Program-made: the position numbers and the translations under genes
The notes under the pieces: generated by a model
What the model was told of the DNA's origin: nothing
What the model saw: the letters and a program-made list of their open reading frames with translations, nothing else
Databases searched by the model: none
Part shown: piece by piece, positions 1 through 8,814 of the stretch
How positions within the stretch are numbered: position 1 is the first letter of the stretch
Layout of the letters: each line of letters opens with the position of its first letter
From: an uncultured Ruminococcus sp.
GTDB lineage: Bacteria; Bacillota; Clostridia; Oscillospirales; Acutalibacteraceae
Direction: 5' to 3'
Assembly (NCBI GenBank): GCA_902774325.1
Contig: CACYIC010000016.1
Coordinates: 1-47,138, forward strand
DNA length: 47,138 nt

Positions 1-272
1 CCGTAGTTCTGTACGATGGCGGGGTCTTTGATATTGACCTCCACCGTGCCGTAATAAACGACAAACAGATTCACCTCAGCGCCGTTGATCTCCGTCCTAA
101 TGGGTACCGGATTCTTGCTGCCGAAACGGATCTTCTCCGTCTGCGGAGTCGTTACCTCAGGCTGCGTCGGCTGTTCTGCCGGTTTTTCTTCTGCCTTTTC
201 TGTTGTGCTTTCGCCTGCCGTGTTTTCGACTGCCGCTATAACGCTGTCAAATAACTTATCCAAAAATCCCAT
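1..272 (-). CDS. N-terminus of probable SPFH-like protein (partial, runs off the left edge)
   Basis: The reading frame starts at an ATG (complement of 270-272) with an AAGGAG ribosome binding site 8 nt upstream, and stays open to the window edge (90 codons). The product begins MGFLDKLFDSV, has a Glu/Thr/Pro-rich linker at about residues 18-40, and then a beta-rich stretch (IRFGSKNPVPIRTEI followed by FVVYYGTVEVNIKDP). Short MGF/MGL-type starts followed by 'RFGSKxPIxxR...G...Y.V.I.DP' resemble SPFH/YdjI-like 'virion core' proteins of Firmicutes, which often lie beside zinc-ribbon genes as here. That family call is inference from pattern only. It is encoded downstream of, and in the same direction as, the 1352-residue secreted protein, across a 365-nt gap with its own possible promoter. 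Confidence 0.6.
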   Translation of the reverse strand, partial: MGFLDKLFDSVIAAVENTAGESTTEKAEEKPAEQPTQPEVTTPQTEKIRFGSKNPVPIRTEINGAEVNLFVVYYGTVEVNIKDPAIVQNY

Positions 273-305
273 GATAGTTTCTCCTTGTACAGATTTATTT
301 ACTTC

Positions 306-334
306 TATTTACAATAAAAATTTGGATTTGTCTA
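306..334 (-). promoter_or_regulatory. Possible promoter of the partial SPFH-like gene
   Basis: On the minus strand a TAGACA box (329-334) and a TAAATA box (306-311) are separated by 17 nt, about 35 nt upstream of the ATG at 272. The -10 match is moderate, so this is a candidate only. Confidence 0.35.
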
Positions 335-523
335 CCCGATAATCGCTTTTTAGGGATTTCTCAAATCGAAAAAGAGTTCAGCCCATTCTTGATTCAAAAC
401 GCTTCTCTGCACGTCGGAAATATATGCAGAAAATCATTTAGCTTTGAGAAATTGATAAGAAACGTTATTCGTAAAAAGAAGCCAACATATCTATCAAAAC
501 CGGGTATCTCTGAGCAAGCTTAC

Positions 524-616
524 TCGGATTAACAAGTATACTTAATCCGAATTCAAGTCAGCTAAAAATATTCGATCCGCAACAAAGCCTCCTGCGAATA
601 ATAGTCTTTAGCTGAC
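524..616 (-). terminator. Two hairpins in the gap downstream of the 1352-residue protein gene
   Basis: The 273-637 gap holds no convincing gene. It contains a 9-bp inverted repeat TCGGATTAA/TTAATCCGA (524-532 and 542-550) and a second hairpin whose arms are GTCAGCTAAA (557-566) and TTTAGCTGAC (607-616) with an inner ATTCG/CGAAT pair. They lie just after the minus-strand stop at 638 and may end that transcript. Neither has a strong U tract, so their role as terminators is uncertain. Confidence 0.4.
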
Positions 617-637
617 TGTGCCGTATAACAACTCCGA

Positions 638-3600
638 TCAGATCAGGCAATTCGCCGTTTCCCTTGCGGCGCCCTTGAGGTCGGTGCCGTATTGTTCTTG
701 CAGAAGCCGTTCCATCTCGACAGGCGAAGCGTTTTCGGAGCTGACCTTTTCGGCTATGTTTGCCATATCACGGACGCGGTCGGTGACAAGAGAGCTTCCC
801 GTTTCCGCGTCGTGCAGGATATTTCGTCCCTCGGTGATCTTCTTCACCTTGACGAGCTGCTTCGCGCCCTCTACCAGCTCGTCGTTAGACTGGATATACA
901 GGTCGTTCGCCTGTTGGATAAACGCCTCGCGCTGTGCGCCCTCGGCGGTTTTCGCCTGTGCCATAAGCCCGTCTGCTTCGCTCTCGAGCTTTCTTGAATA
1001 ATCAACGCGCTCGCCTACCTTGTGCTCAAACGCCTTCTTATCCAGACCACTGCCCTTTAGCGGATCGCCGTAATGCTTGGGATCGGTCAGCGCCTTCAAG
1101 TCCTTGTACGCCTCGGGGTTCCATCTGATATCGTATTCGTTGCCCTGATCCATCCACGGGTTGACGTAGGTGTTGTCCAACTTGCGGGTGAATTCCTTGG
1201 CTACCTCATAGCTCGGCGCTTCTTTGCCGCCGTGATACGCCCTGTAGGTCGCGCGGGCAAGCGCATTTTCGCCTACGGACTGGTCGATGCCGACGCTCTT
1301 GCTCGGGTCGGAGCGGTTGAGCTCCATGACGCTCAGGTCGTAGTCGTTGGGCATACAGCCCCTTTCGCCTGCCGCGGCTCTCCACGCCTTTTTGGAGGTC
1401 GCGTTCTCCACAAACAGGTTGGAGCGGTTCTTGCCCGTCTTCAGCGCGATATCGTCGAGCGCGCTTTCGGTGATGGCTTGCAGCTTGGCATTTCTCAGCC
1501 TGACGACCTCGGCGCGCATCGTCGTCGCAAAGGGATCGTCGAGCTGATTGAGCTTGTTGTAGGTGGACTTGTGCTGCAGGATATTGTTGTAAACGAACTC
1601 CTCAACCGCCTGGTCGGCTTCGCGCAGGTTGCCCGACGCACGCGCCGTGCCGTGCTCCTTCATCAGACGGCGCAGGGTGAATATCTCATTGTCGGCGCGC
1701 TGATCGGCAAGCTCGTATTTCCAGTATGCCTTGAGCTGCTCGGGCGTCATAGTCGCCGGGTCGGGCTTGTTGCCGAACATGGAGTCGACCCTGTTCCTGG
1801 AGGCTTCGAGCGCCTCCTTGCTGCGGTTCATCGCGTTGGAGAGGTTTCTCGCGGAGCCGTTGGTGAAGGCGATGACCTCGTCGAGACTCTTCGCGGTTTT
1901 GCCGTAGAGGACGCTCTTGGAGCGCAGGGCGGAGTCGATGCCGTCCATCTTGACGCGGTATTTGGACATAATGGTGCCGAGGATATCCTTCTCATAACCG
2001 CCGTGGAGCTTGCCGTGTATTTTGGCGTAGCCGAGGTTGAGACCCTTCAGCGTGCCCGCCATGATCGCCCGCATAAGGAGCTGCTTTTCATACTCCTCCA
2101 CTCCGATCCTTACTCCCTGCCAGAAGCCGAAATCCTTGTCGTCCTTGCAGGAATAGACCGCCGCCTGCATTTTTTCGCCGGCGTCCATTGCGAAGAAGAG
2201 GTATTCGGAATAGCCGTAGGTGCAGATACCGAGGGCGATCCTGCCGAGGATTCCGCCGTTGTCGCGCATACCCTGCATAAAGGCGTAGATCGCGGCGATG
2301 TCGTCGGCGAGGGTGACCTTTTCAGCCTCCTCGTTCGCGCCCGCCAGCTTGCCCTGCACGATGCGCAGCCAGGTGTTCGTCACGCGGTCGACCTGACGCT
2401 GGTCGTAGCCGAAGGCGAAGTCGTAGCCCTTGATCATTCTGTCAATCAGGTTGTAGAACGGCAGGTAGTGCTCGAGCTTAGGGTCGTACCTGTGCTTGAG
2501 CTTTGTCATGATGAGCTCGAGCTGCTCGGTGATTTTTTCGTCGTAATCGGTGAAATTCTTCCAGTCCTGCGGACTCTGTATCTGACGGAAGGGCATACTG
2601 TGCAGCAGCACCTTCTTTTTGACCGTGTATTCCTTTTTGCGGAAGGTCGCCCTGACGGTGATCTCCGCGCGTATCCTTGTGGGCTGATCGAGCGCCGACT
2701 CTGTGGCGCAGAGCTTGACGATCCTCATGCCCTCGTGGTCGATGTCCTTGGTGCGCGCGACGCGGATACCGAGTGAGTTCACAAGCGTCTGATGGCTGTC
2801 CTGTGCCGGACCGATCAGTGAATTTTTGTCGTTATCAACGCGTATCGCCCTGACCTCGACCTCCTTGTCGGGAACGACGGGTACGCGCTTGATCTCCTCC
2901 TCTTCCTCGTCCCAGAAGAAGAGCATGATCCTGCCGGTGGTGCAGCACAGCTCCTTCTCCCACGAATTGAGGTTTGAGGAGGTGGTGGAGGCGGTCAGCG
3001 CTTCCGTTCCCGCGCCGACCAAGGCTCCCATCGGGTTCATTGTCGCCGTCGGGGTCGCAAGGCTCTCTCCCAGCTCAACGCCTGCCGCTCTGCGCTGCGC
3101 CATTTCGGTGTGACCGTCCTTGACGCGGAGATAACAGCCGATCGCGTCCGCTTCCAGCCTGAGCACAAGACCCATATGGATGCGGAATATCTCATAGTCC
3201 TTCTCAACTATGCGCTCGGGACGCGTCGCGTCCGCCTTGATCTTAGCCTCGACGTGCAGGACATGGCGCTCGGTCGTGCCGGCGTCCGCCTCGTCCTTCG
3301 GCGAGATATCGCGCAGCTTCACGCGGTAAAGGCGCGGCATCTCCTTGTAGGGCCGGACGTCGATCGAGTATATCTTCTTGTTCTTCGGGCTGATGATCTC
3401 CGCATTGACCTCGGTATCGTCGGGCATATTCATCAGCGCGAAGTGAAACTCGACCTCCTTTTCGTGGTGAGCGGGCAGACCGAGGTTGTCCTGCGCAAAG
3501 ACGATCTCGGGCTGAATGATCTTGAAGATGATGTTTTCCGTGAACATACCGCCCCTGCCCTCAAAGCGGAAGCTCACCATGCCATTGTCCTCCGTGAAGT

Positions 3601-4696
3601 TCGCGTCGGCGGAAACGAGCGCCTTGCGGTAACCGTTCGTGATGCCGCCGTCCTGAACGATCAGCTTTCCGTCGCCCGAGAAGGTCCGTATGCTCTGCGT
3701 CAGGTCGGGACGCGGCCGCATACCGCCGCCGGGCGGGTACTCTACGATATGGGCGAACACGGGCACGGGCGTTTGTCCGAGCTCGATCGTATTTTCAAAG
3801 TTCTTGTTGACGCACATGGCAAAGCTCGAGGTAGGCGAGTCGTTTTTGCCCGAGGAGCCGGCTAAAACCGCTCCTGCCGCAGCCGCGCCCGCGCCGAGGG
3901 AGGAGACGATGATCGCGGCGGGGATGGCGACGCCGATCTCACCGGGATTGTCGTCCGCGAAGATCGTCGCGGAGCCGTTGCCCTTGTATTTGATGCCGTA
4001 GACCTTGAACCGGATCAAAATGCCGCCGTTGACAGTATTGCCCGACGACCGGTCCTTACCGCGTATGACAAACGCAATACTTGTATCGCCGTCTTCGCCT
4101 AAGCACAGTAAGTTGGCAACGTCCTTTTCTTCAAAGACCTTTGTCGGAAAGGCAACGTCACCCGTTGTTTCCTCACGGCTTTTGATGTCGGCAAGCACCT
4201 GTCCGGCGTTAAAATCCAAAGCCACTCCTTTTTCATCGACCAAGGCGCCGAAGCGGATATTGGAGAAGGTCACATCAAAGTGATAGGAAAAGCCCTTGTC
4301 ACCCACCGTAGTGCCGGATATCGTCACAACGCCGTTATCGGCATTCCGCTCCCACTTCATATTCGGAATAGAGTTATAGACGACCTCGTCATTCTTGAAT
4401 TTCCTGCTTCCTTTGTTGCGTGAACGGGACGAATGCACATAGCTGTCCACGCTGAGGGTCGTCGAATGAACATATTCCAATCCAAGATAATAACCGTCTG
4501 CGTCCTTGACGCTCGCTTCAATGCTGTAGGTGTCGCCGTCGACCTTTTTGTGGTTTCTGTAATAATAGTCAATCGGCTTGATGTAGCCGTCGGGCAGGGC
4601 GACCTCCGCCTCCTCGGCAAATACCGTGACCGGAAGGCACAGCACCGAGACGATCAGCATCGTTAGAAAACTGATCGCCGCTATTCTCTTTTTCAT
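638..4696 (-). CDS. Large secreted protein of unknown function (1352 aa)
   Basis: I do not recognise a family. Residues 1-27 form a clear signal peptide (MKKR, hydrophobic core, cleavage near VFAEE). Residues about 30-250 look beta-rich. A Gly/Ala-rich hydrophobic stretch near 255-285 (AIPAAIIVSSLGAGAAAAG) could be a membrane span. Beta-sandwich-like segments follow to about 700, and the C-terminal half from about 710 is mainly helical, charged and coiled-coil-like, with a motif NDYDLSVMEL near residue 1140. The stop at 638 is preceded by an ordinary C-terminus ending in NCLI. The start codon overlaps the stop of the upstream zinc-ribbon gene by 4 nt (ATGA), so the two are probably translationally coupled. 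If the Gly/Ala segment spans the membrane, the helical half would lie on the other side from the N-terminus. The plus-strand frames open across it are shadows. Confidence 0.85.
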   Translation of the reverse strand: MKKRIAAISFLTMLIVSVLCLPVTVFAEEAEVALPDGYIKPIDYYYRNHKKVDGDTYSIEASVKDADGYYLGLEYVHSTTLSVDSYVHSSRSRNKGSRKFKNDEVVYNSIPNMKWERNADNGVVTISGTTVGDKGFSYHFDVTFSNIRFGALVDEKGVALDFNAGQVLADIKSREETTGDVAFPTKVFEEKDVANLLCLGEDGDTSIAFVIRGKDRSSGNTVNGGILIRFKVYGIKYKGNGSATIFADDNPGEIGVAIPAAIIVSSLGAGAAAAGAVLAGSSGKNDSPTSSFAMCVNKNFENTIELGQTPVPVFAHIVEYPPGGGMRPRPDLTQSIRTFSGDGKLIVQDGGITNGYRKALVSADANFTEDNGMVSFRFEGRGGMFTENIIFKIIQPEIVFAQDNLGLPAHHEKEVEFHFALMNMPDDTEVNAEIISPKNKKIYSIDVRPYKEMPRLYRVKLRDISPKDEADAGTTERHVLHVEAKIKADATRPERIVEKDYEIFRIHMGLVLRLEADAIGCYLRVKDGHTEMAQRRAAGVELGESLATPTATMNPMGALVGAGTEALTASTTSSNLNSWEKELCCTTGRIMLFFWDEEEEEIKRVPVVPDKEVEVRAIRVDNDKNSLIGPAQDSHQTLVNSLGIRVARTKDIDHEGMRIVKLCATESALDQPTRIRAEITVRATFRKKEYTVKKKVLLHSMPFRQIQSPQDWKNFTDYDEKITEQLELIMTKLKHRYDPKLEHYLPFYNLIDRMIKGYDFAFGYDQRQVDRVTNTWLRIVQGKLAGANEEAEKVTLADDIAAIYAFMQGMRDNGGILGRIALGICTYGYSEYLFFAMDAGEKMQAAVYSCKDDKDFGFWQGVRIGVEEYEKQLLMRAIMAGTLKGLNLGYAKIHGKLHGGYEKDILGTIMSKYRVKMDGIDSALRSKSVLYGKTAKSLDEVIAFTNGSARNLSNAMNRSKEALEASRNRVDSMFGNKPDPATMTPEQLKAYWKYELADQRADNEIFTLRRLMKEHGTARASGNLREADQAVEEFVYNNILQHKSTYNKLNQLDDPFATTMRAEVVRLRNAKLQAITESALDDIALKTGKNRSNLFVENATSKKAWRAAAGERGCMPNDYDLSVMELNRSDPSKSVGIDQSVGENALARATYRAYHGGKEAPSYEVAKEFTRKLDNTYVNPWMDQGNEYDIRWNPEAYKDLKALTDPKHYGDPLKGSGLDKKAFEHKVGERVDYSRKLESEADGLMAQAKTAEGAQREAFIQQANDLYIQSNDELVEGAKQLVKVKKITEGRNILHDAETGSSLVTDRVRDMANIAEKVSSENASPVEMERLLQEQYGTDLKGAARETANCLI

Positions 4697-5784
4697 GCCG
4701 CCGCAGCCCCCTTTGCCTTGGATTTGATCACGCCTGTCGCCTGTAATATCATAAGTGTTCCGCCGCAGAGCAGGAGCAGTAAGCCGTTGATGAGCATGAT
4801 CGTCATGCCATAGGGGATCATGCCGATCACTGTCGCTGCCGAAAAGCCGACCGCCATGCCGCGCATGACGCCCTCAAGCGGCTTTGGATTCTTCACCTTG
4901 AGCGAACCGATGAACTGACGGACAAAGCCGTTGCCTGCCGCCGCCCTTGCCGCCGTGAATGCCGCCGCGGCTCCGCCCATCACGGACATCAAGCCGTTGC
5001 CGCCGGAGATGAAGCAATACGCGATCAGCGCGGCGCCGATGCCGCACAGCCAGCCGAATATCGTATCGCCGCTCACGCCGAACGCGCCCTTTAACATCTC
5101 GCCGAAGGAGCGCTTGGGCTGCGGCGCCTGAGTTTTCTTGTTTGCAAGCAGACTGATAATAGATGTGACCGCCGCCGCGAATATCCCCTTGCCGACCAAG
5201 CCGCCCAACAGCGCGAGCGGATTAAAAAACGACGATGAACCGGCGAAGGTAAAAAACGAAAGTATCTTGGTGGGTATGCCGTTCACGCCGAACGCCCTTA
5301 ACAGATAGGTTATCAGCCACAGCGCGACCATAACCAAAACAGGGATGAGCTTTTTCGGCTCTTTGAAGAACTGCCCGAGACTTTTGGGGAATTCCTTTAA
5401 CCGCGCGGCGATGAGCTTGCCTGTTGAAAGCTGACTGCCGAATCCGAATTTTCCGAGGATCACCTCGCCTGTTTTTATCGGAGCAAACGCGCTCTGCGTG
5501 TTCGGGTCGGCGCTTTGCGACAGTACCTCCTGCCGCTGAACAGGCTGTTGTCGGGCAGGTTGTTGTTGAACAGGTTGTTGTCGGGCAGGCGTCTGCACCG
5601 GCTGTCCGCATTTCATACAGAATTTTGAAGTCGTTTTCAGCTCCGCGCCGCAAAAGGCGCACCTTGGGGCTTTGGAAACCTGTGCAGGATCATAGTTCCC
5701 GCTTCTGACAGGCGCGCCGCACAATGAGCAGAACTTAGATGCAGCTTTCAGCTTTGCGCCGCATTTTTGACAGAAGTTTGCCAT
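4693..5784 (-). CDS. Double zinc-ribbon polytopic membrane protein
   Basis: The product carries two N-terminal zinc ribbons, each with paired CxxC knuckles (FCQKCG...FCSLCG near residues 4-25 and RCAFCG...FCMKCG near 40-65). A Gln/Pro-rich linker with repeated ARQQPVQ units follows, then about 240 residues with five or six hydrophobic segments, including a very Ala/Gly-rich region. Two ATGs lie close together. The one at 5790 sits directly on the GGAG, whereas the one at 5784 has it 7-8 nt upstream, so MANFCQKCG (363 aa) is preferred. Such zinc_ribbon_2-type proteins are common in Firmicutes and of unknown function. The gene lies 12 nt after the next zinc-ribbon gene and overlaps the secreted giant, giving a three-gene operon. 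Confidence 0.85.
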   Translation of the reverse strand: MANFCQKCGAKLKAASKFCSLCGAPVRSGNYDPAQVSKAPRCAFCGAELKTTSKFCMKCGQPVQTPARQQPVQQQPARQQPVQRQEVLSQSADPNTQSAFAPIKTGEVILGKFGFGSQLSTGKLIAARLKEFPKSLGQFFKEPKKLIPVLVMVALWLITYLLRAFGVNGIPTKILSFFTFAGSSSFFNPLALLGGLVGKGIFAAAVTSIISLLANKKTQAPQPKRSFGEMLKGAFGVSGDTIFGWLCGIGAALIAYCFISGGNGLMSVMGGAAAAFTAARAAAGNGFVRQFIGSLKVKNPKPLEGVMRGMAVGFSAATVIGMIPYGMTIMLINGLLLLLCGGTLMILQATGVIKSKAKGAAAA

Positions 5785-5796
5785 AATCATTCTCCT

Positions 5797-6678
5797 TTAC
5801 GGTCTGACAAGATAAACCTCGGCTTCCATACCTGTCTTTGATGCATTCAGCTTACCCTGCGCGTATTGTGTCCCGCCTGTTTCGATAAATTGATACAGGT
5901 CGATCTTGCCGTATTCTCCCGAACCGTACACTCTGTCGATATCAAAGCTTCCGCTGAAGATATAGGGAGCGTCTCCGGCTTCGCTCTCCCAGCCGTCGCC
6001 GTAGTTGATTTGGTCGGGCTGTACCGTGACAGTGCAGTCGGTGTCTATCGTTACATATACAAGCTCCCAAATACCGTCGTACTTAATCATTCCCTTCCAC
6101 TTGCCGACTAAATCATCTCTGCCGATGAACGAGCCCTTCATGCCGCTCTTCACGTCGGATATCCAAGCGAAATCCGTAGGCTTGACACTGCCGAGGCTGT
6201 TCTCATACGGAAGCTCGGCTTTTGGCTGCGTAGGCGCTTGTGTAGGTGGAGCTGTCGACGGCTCTGTGGGAATTGCTGTCGTCGTATCCATGGACGTTTC
6301 CGTCATCTGTTCCGTCGTCTGTTCTGTTGCAACCGCTGAGGCAGTAGGCTGTTGATCACCGCCGGGCTTATTGAGCATTGGTATGACGACAAATATCACC
6401 ATGAGCGCAGCGGCAATCAAAAAAGCGAATCCGCCGCAGATAAGACCGATGATCAGGCCTGTTTTCTTTTTAGGCGGCTGCAGAGCAGGCTGATTATGCT
6501 GATAGGGCGGCTGATACGGCGCATACTGCCGCTCCGGCTGAGGGAATTGTTGTTGCGGCTGCACATAGGGTTGCGATTGTGTCTGCTGAGGCTGAGCGTC
6601 GAGCTTTACTCCGCAGTTATCACAGAATATCGCTCCATCATCAAGCGGATTCCCGCATTTTGGGCAATAATTATGCAT
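5797..6678 (-). CDS. Zinc-ribbon single-pass membrane protein
   Basis: The product (293 aa) starts with a zinc ribbon (MHNYCPKCG...FCDNCG). A Gln/Pro/Tyr-rich linker of about 55 residues follows, then one membrane span near residues 78-100 (TGLIIGLICGGFAFLIAAAL), a Thr/Pro-rich stalk, and a C-terminal domain of about 130 residues, probably extracellular. The ATG at 6678 has GGAGG 7 nt upstream; an in-frame ATG 45 nt further up lacks a site. The layout (cytoplasmic ribbon, span, stalk, sensor-like domain) is common in Clostridia without a known role. It is the first gene of the operon with the second zinc-ribbon protein and the 1352-residue secreted protein, so the three may form one envelope complex (inference). 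Confidence 0.85.
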   Translation of the reverse strand: MHNYCPKCGNPLDDGAIFCDNCGVKLDAQPQQTQSQPYVQPQQQFPQPERQYAPYQPPYQHNQPALQPPKKKTGLIIGLICGGFAFLIAAALMVIFVVIPMLNKPGGDQQPTASAVATEQTTEQMTETSMDTTTAIPTEPSTAPPTQAPTQPKAELPYENSLGSVKPTDFAWISDVKSGMKGSFIGRDDLVGKWKGMIKYDGIWELVYVTIDTDCTVTVQPDQINYGDGWESEAGDAPYIFSGSFDIDRVYGSGEYGKIDLYQFIETGGTQYAQGKLNASKTGMEAEVYLVRP

Positions 6679-6798
6679 GTAAAATTCCTCCGTTTCAGAA
6701 TTTGACCTGCGCGCCGGGCGCATGGCGGATTATGTGATCAATAACGAACCGGTAACAGCCGGGCTCGGTGTAAAGCGTGAAATTGTTATTTTTATCAA

Positions 6799-6827
6799 AT
6801 CATAACATTATTTGCAAAACAATGCAA
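6799..6827 (-). promoter_or_regulatory. Promoter of the zinc-ribbon operon
   Basis: Minus strand: TTGCAT (6822-6827), 17-nt spacer, TATGAT (6799-6804). Transcription would start about 115 nt upstream of the ATG at 6678. Confidence 0.55.
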
Positions 6828-6909
6828 TAGAATTTAGCATTGTTAATATGGCAGAGTCACATCTTTCCGCGTTGACAAGCTTTTCATCTGCAACAAACGA
6901 CCCAAATAA

Positions 6910-7053
6910 ACAGCTAAAACCACCGCGCGCGACCTGCTCAATACGCTGACAGTGCACCGCGAGACCTGCGTAGGCATGGCGGCGAATACGATCGGCAATA
7001 CGGTATGCATCATCGCGTTCAGCGACGGCGGCATCATAGTCGGTCAAAAGTGA
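6910..7053 (+). pseudogene. Peptide deformylase fragment
   Basis: A 47-codon stretch reads TAKTTARDLLNTL, then a segment with the core CVGMAANTIG, then a short strand CIIAFSDGG and a stop at 7051. Peptide deformylases of the GMAANMIG type have this helix, motif I and strand in that order at about residues 25-75. An in-frame stop (6907-6909) precedes the match. The metal-binding motifs II (EGCLS) and III (HEIDH) are absent from the following sequence. It is therefore an internal piece, without start or active site, left by deletion. The call rests on motif recognition. Confidence 0.65.
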
Positions 7054-7096
7054 ACGAACTGCCACGTCATCGGCTTCAAGTCCTCTTTCATTAGAT

Positions 7097-7285
7097 TTGT
7101 CACATAGTTTTGTAAATGAAAACGAAGGAACTAAATCAGAAAAGGGAGCTGGAAACGGCACTGGATTTCCAGTATACATAATCATTATAGCTGCAATTAT
7201 TATTTGCTGTATTATTGCTTTCATTGTATACAAGAATAAGAAATCTAAGCCTAAAAAAGCAACAGATAATAAAGAAACAGAATAA
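7097..7285 (+). CDS. Small ORF with a C-terminal membrane anchor (likely gene remnant)
   Basis: The 62-codon frame opens with a TTG and is open back to 7040. It encodes a Ser/Gly/Lys-rich segment, one hydrophobic span (about 20 residues, VYIIIIAAIIICC) and a Lys-rich tail (KNKKSKPKK). That is the usual tail of a larger surface protein rather than a free small protein. No good ribosome binding site precedes the TTG. It lies directly after the deformylase fragment in the same direction, in AT-rich DNA, so a decayed C-terminus is the likely reading; a true small membrane protein is possible. The rest of 7286-7458 is AT-rich with no gene. Confidence 0.35.
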   Translation: MSHSFVNENEGTKSEKGAGNGTGFPVYIIIIAAIIICCIIAFIVYKNKKSKPKKATDNKETE

Positions 7286-7458
7286 GAATAAGAAGAAACG
7301 AAAACTAAAATGTGTGAATGGCATTTTGAGATGTACGAATCATCAAAAAATGTGCGAATCTGAAATTGTTTAATTTTTTTATATTTTTTAGGGGGCAAAA
7401 TATTTAGGGAGAGGTCAAAAACATTATTTCAAAGGCAATCGTCGTTCTTCTATGGCTC

Positions 7459-7498
7459 AAAAAAGCGCCAACCGGCTCAGATGTCGATTGGCGCTTTT
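7459..7498 (-). terminator. Terminator of the flavodoxin-like gene
   Basis: An 11-bp perfect stem (AAAAGCGCCAA/TTGGCGCTTTT) with a 16-nt loop and T runs on both sides, 22 nt beyond the stop at 7521; it could act in both directions. Confidence 0.85.
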
Positions 7499-7520
7499 AT
7501 GCTTATTCAGCTTTGCTTTT

Positions 7521-8030
7521 TTATATATTCTTAGCGAGCTTGCGGATCTCCGAGAGCTTTTCTTCGGACATATTTTCACTGCCTGCGGCGGTGATGATAC
7601 CCGCGTTTTCGATCTTGACGTAATCCATATATTCCTCGAACTGCGCAACCGCCGATCTGTATCCGCTCGATCCCATGCTGAGGAGCAGAACGGCTTTCTT
7701 TGCCTTGCGGGGTTTGCCGATACAGTACGCGCGCTGGATCGCCGCCTCCATCTGAGCTGTCATGCCGAAATAGTAGATCGGCGAGGCGAATACGATGATA
7801 TCCGCTTCCTTGTACGCGGGCAGGAGCTTATCAAAATCATCCTTCTGAATGCATCTGCCCTCTCCCTTTGTATGGCAGTATTCGCAGCCCTTGCATCCGG
7901 CGATGTTCATTCTTCCGACATGAAAAACCTCAACCTCATGGCCCGCTGATTTTGCTCCCTCGCAAAAAGCGTCGACCATTGCGGCTGTGTTCTGTTTTCT
8001 CGGGCTACCGTTAAAAATGGCTATTTTCAT
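7521..8030 (-). CDS. Flavodoxin-family NAD(P)H-dependent FMN reductase
   Basis: The 169-residue product begins MKIAIFNGSPRKQN, the phosphate-binding loop of the NADPH-dependent FMN reductase/flavodoxin_2 fold. It has the FMN-contact segment FASPIYYFGMTAQM near residues 80-95 and a Cys cluster GCKGCEYC near 48-55 seen in the iron-sulfur flavoprotein-like branch. The length fits the compact members of the family (about 170-200 aa). The start is supported by AGGAG 10 nt upstream. The likely role is a soluble flavin-dependent reductase of quinones, metals or small aromatics; the substrate cannot be read from sequence. It appears monocistronic, with its own terminator. Confidence 0.85.
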   Translation of the reverse strand: MKIAIFNGSPRKQNTAAMVDAFCEGAKSAGHEVEVFHVGRMNIAGCKGCEYCHTKGEGRCIQKDDFDKLLPAYKEADIIVFASPIYYFGMTAQMEAAIQRAYCIGKPRKAKKAVLLLSMGSSGYRSAVAQFEEYMDYVKIENAGIITAAGSENMSEEKLSEIRKLAKNI

Positions 8031-8226
8031 ATCCTGTACTCTCCTTTTGGGTGATATATCTAATCATATCAGATTTTGCGCCGGTTGTCCATAATTTTGT
8101 GAAACAACTAGGGTACAAATTGTACCCCGCTTTGTTATAACGGCAGCCGCATCATCCTGTTATAAAATAATATTCGGCAATGACGCGGAGGAGATTCCGA
8201 ACCGCGAAATAAAAAACCGGCAATAA

Positions 8227-8270
8227 AAACAGCGTGCAGGCGGTGATTTATCACTGCTTGCACGCTGTTT
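8227..8270 (-). terminator. Long hairpin terminator after the truncated hydrolase gene
   Basis: An unusually long hairpin: 20 paired positions (AAACAGCGTGCA with its exact complement, extended by eight pairs including two G-U) around a TTTA loop, followed on the minus strand by TTTTTATTG. It lies 20 nt past the stop at 8290. The rest of 8031-8226 shows no gene; a short palindrome GGGTACAAATTGTACCC lies near 8110. Confidence 0.85.
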
Positions 8271-8289
8271 GATTTGTGAAAGTCCGCGC

Positions 8290-8751
8290 TCAAATCTCAA
8301 TACTTGTACGCGGATATTGGATAAGAAAATTCACATCATGTAATTCACAGTATTTCGCGGTCCTAAAGAAGGCAACACCGGTGTTTTCTATGATATGGGG
8401 CATGCCCTTGATCGGTCGGTCGAGCGGAGAGAAGAAATTATCCCAGTGAATGGGGATCACCAGCTTTGCGCCGGTTTTTTCTATCGTTTCCCTAAAGAAT
8501 GTTTTCTCCGTATCAGGGTCCGCTTTCGCAAGCCCCGCAATGCCGAGAAACAAGACGTCGGCACGAATATCATCAAGCTGCCCTTTTATATAATTGAAGC
8601 TGGGACGGATCAGAAGCTCTTTGTTTGTGGGCAGGGCTTCAACGAACCAACGCTGTGATAAAGAACCCGATTTACCGTCAGGGGCGATACCGACTGCGCT
8701 CTTCCTGCCCGTCGGGAAAAGTCGTGAATGAGCTTCACGATATGAACTCAT
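8290..8751 (-). pseudogene. 5'-truncated metallo-beta-lactamase-fold hydrolase
   Basis: The open frame (153 codons) matches only the C-terminal half of an MBL-fold hydrolase. It holds a strand-turn with ADVLFLGIAGL, then TGAKLVIPIHWDNFFSPLD, in which the His of PIHWD is the usual late metal ligand. The N-terminal part with the HxHxDH motif, normally about 150 residues, is missing, and the first codons (MSSYREAHSRLF) have no ribosome binding site. The break lies at about 8751, close to the 3' end of the neighbouring dockerin gene, whose 3' flank is also cut. A former whole gene truncated by a rearrangement is the simplest account. Confidence 0.75.
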
Positions 8752-8814
8752 TGCGTCGATCGCTTCTGAGTATTCACAGCGAGGCTATCTTCTTCCGCCT
8801 TTTTTTAGTCAGGC

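Noticed and set aside
1073-2776. A 567-codon plus-strand frame opposite the secreted giant
   Set aside because: It is a shadow of the minus-strand gene: low-complexity Val/Arg/Leu-rich product, no ribosome binding site, no recognisable domain. The minus frame has a signal peptide and coupled start.
6808-7398. A 196-codon minus-strand frame over the deformylase fragment
   Set aside because: No ribosome binding site, irregular composition, and it overlaps the promoter of the zinc-ribbon operon; the plus strand shows the homologous fragment.
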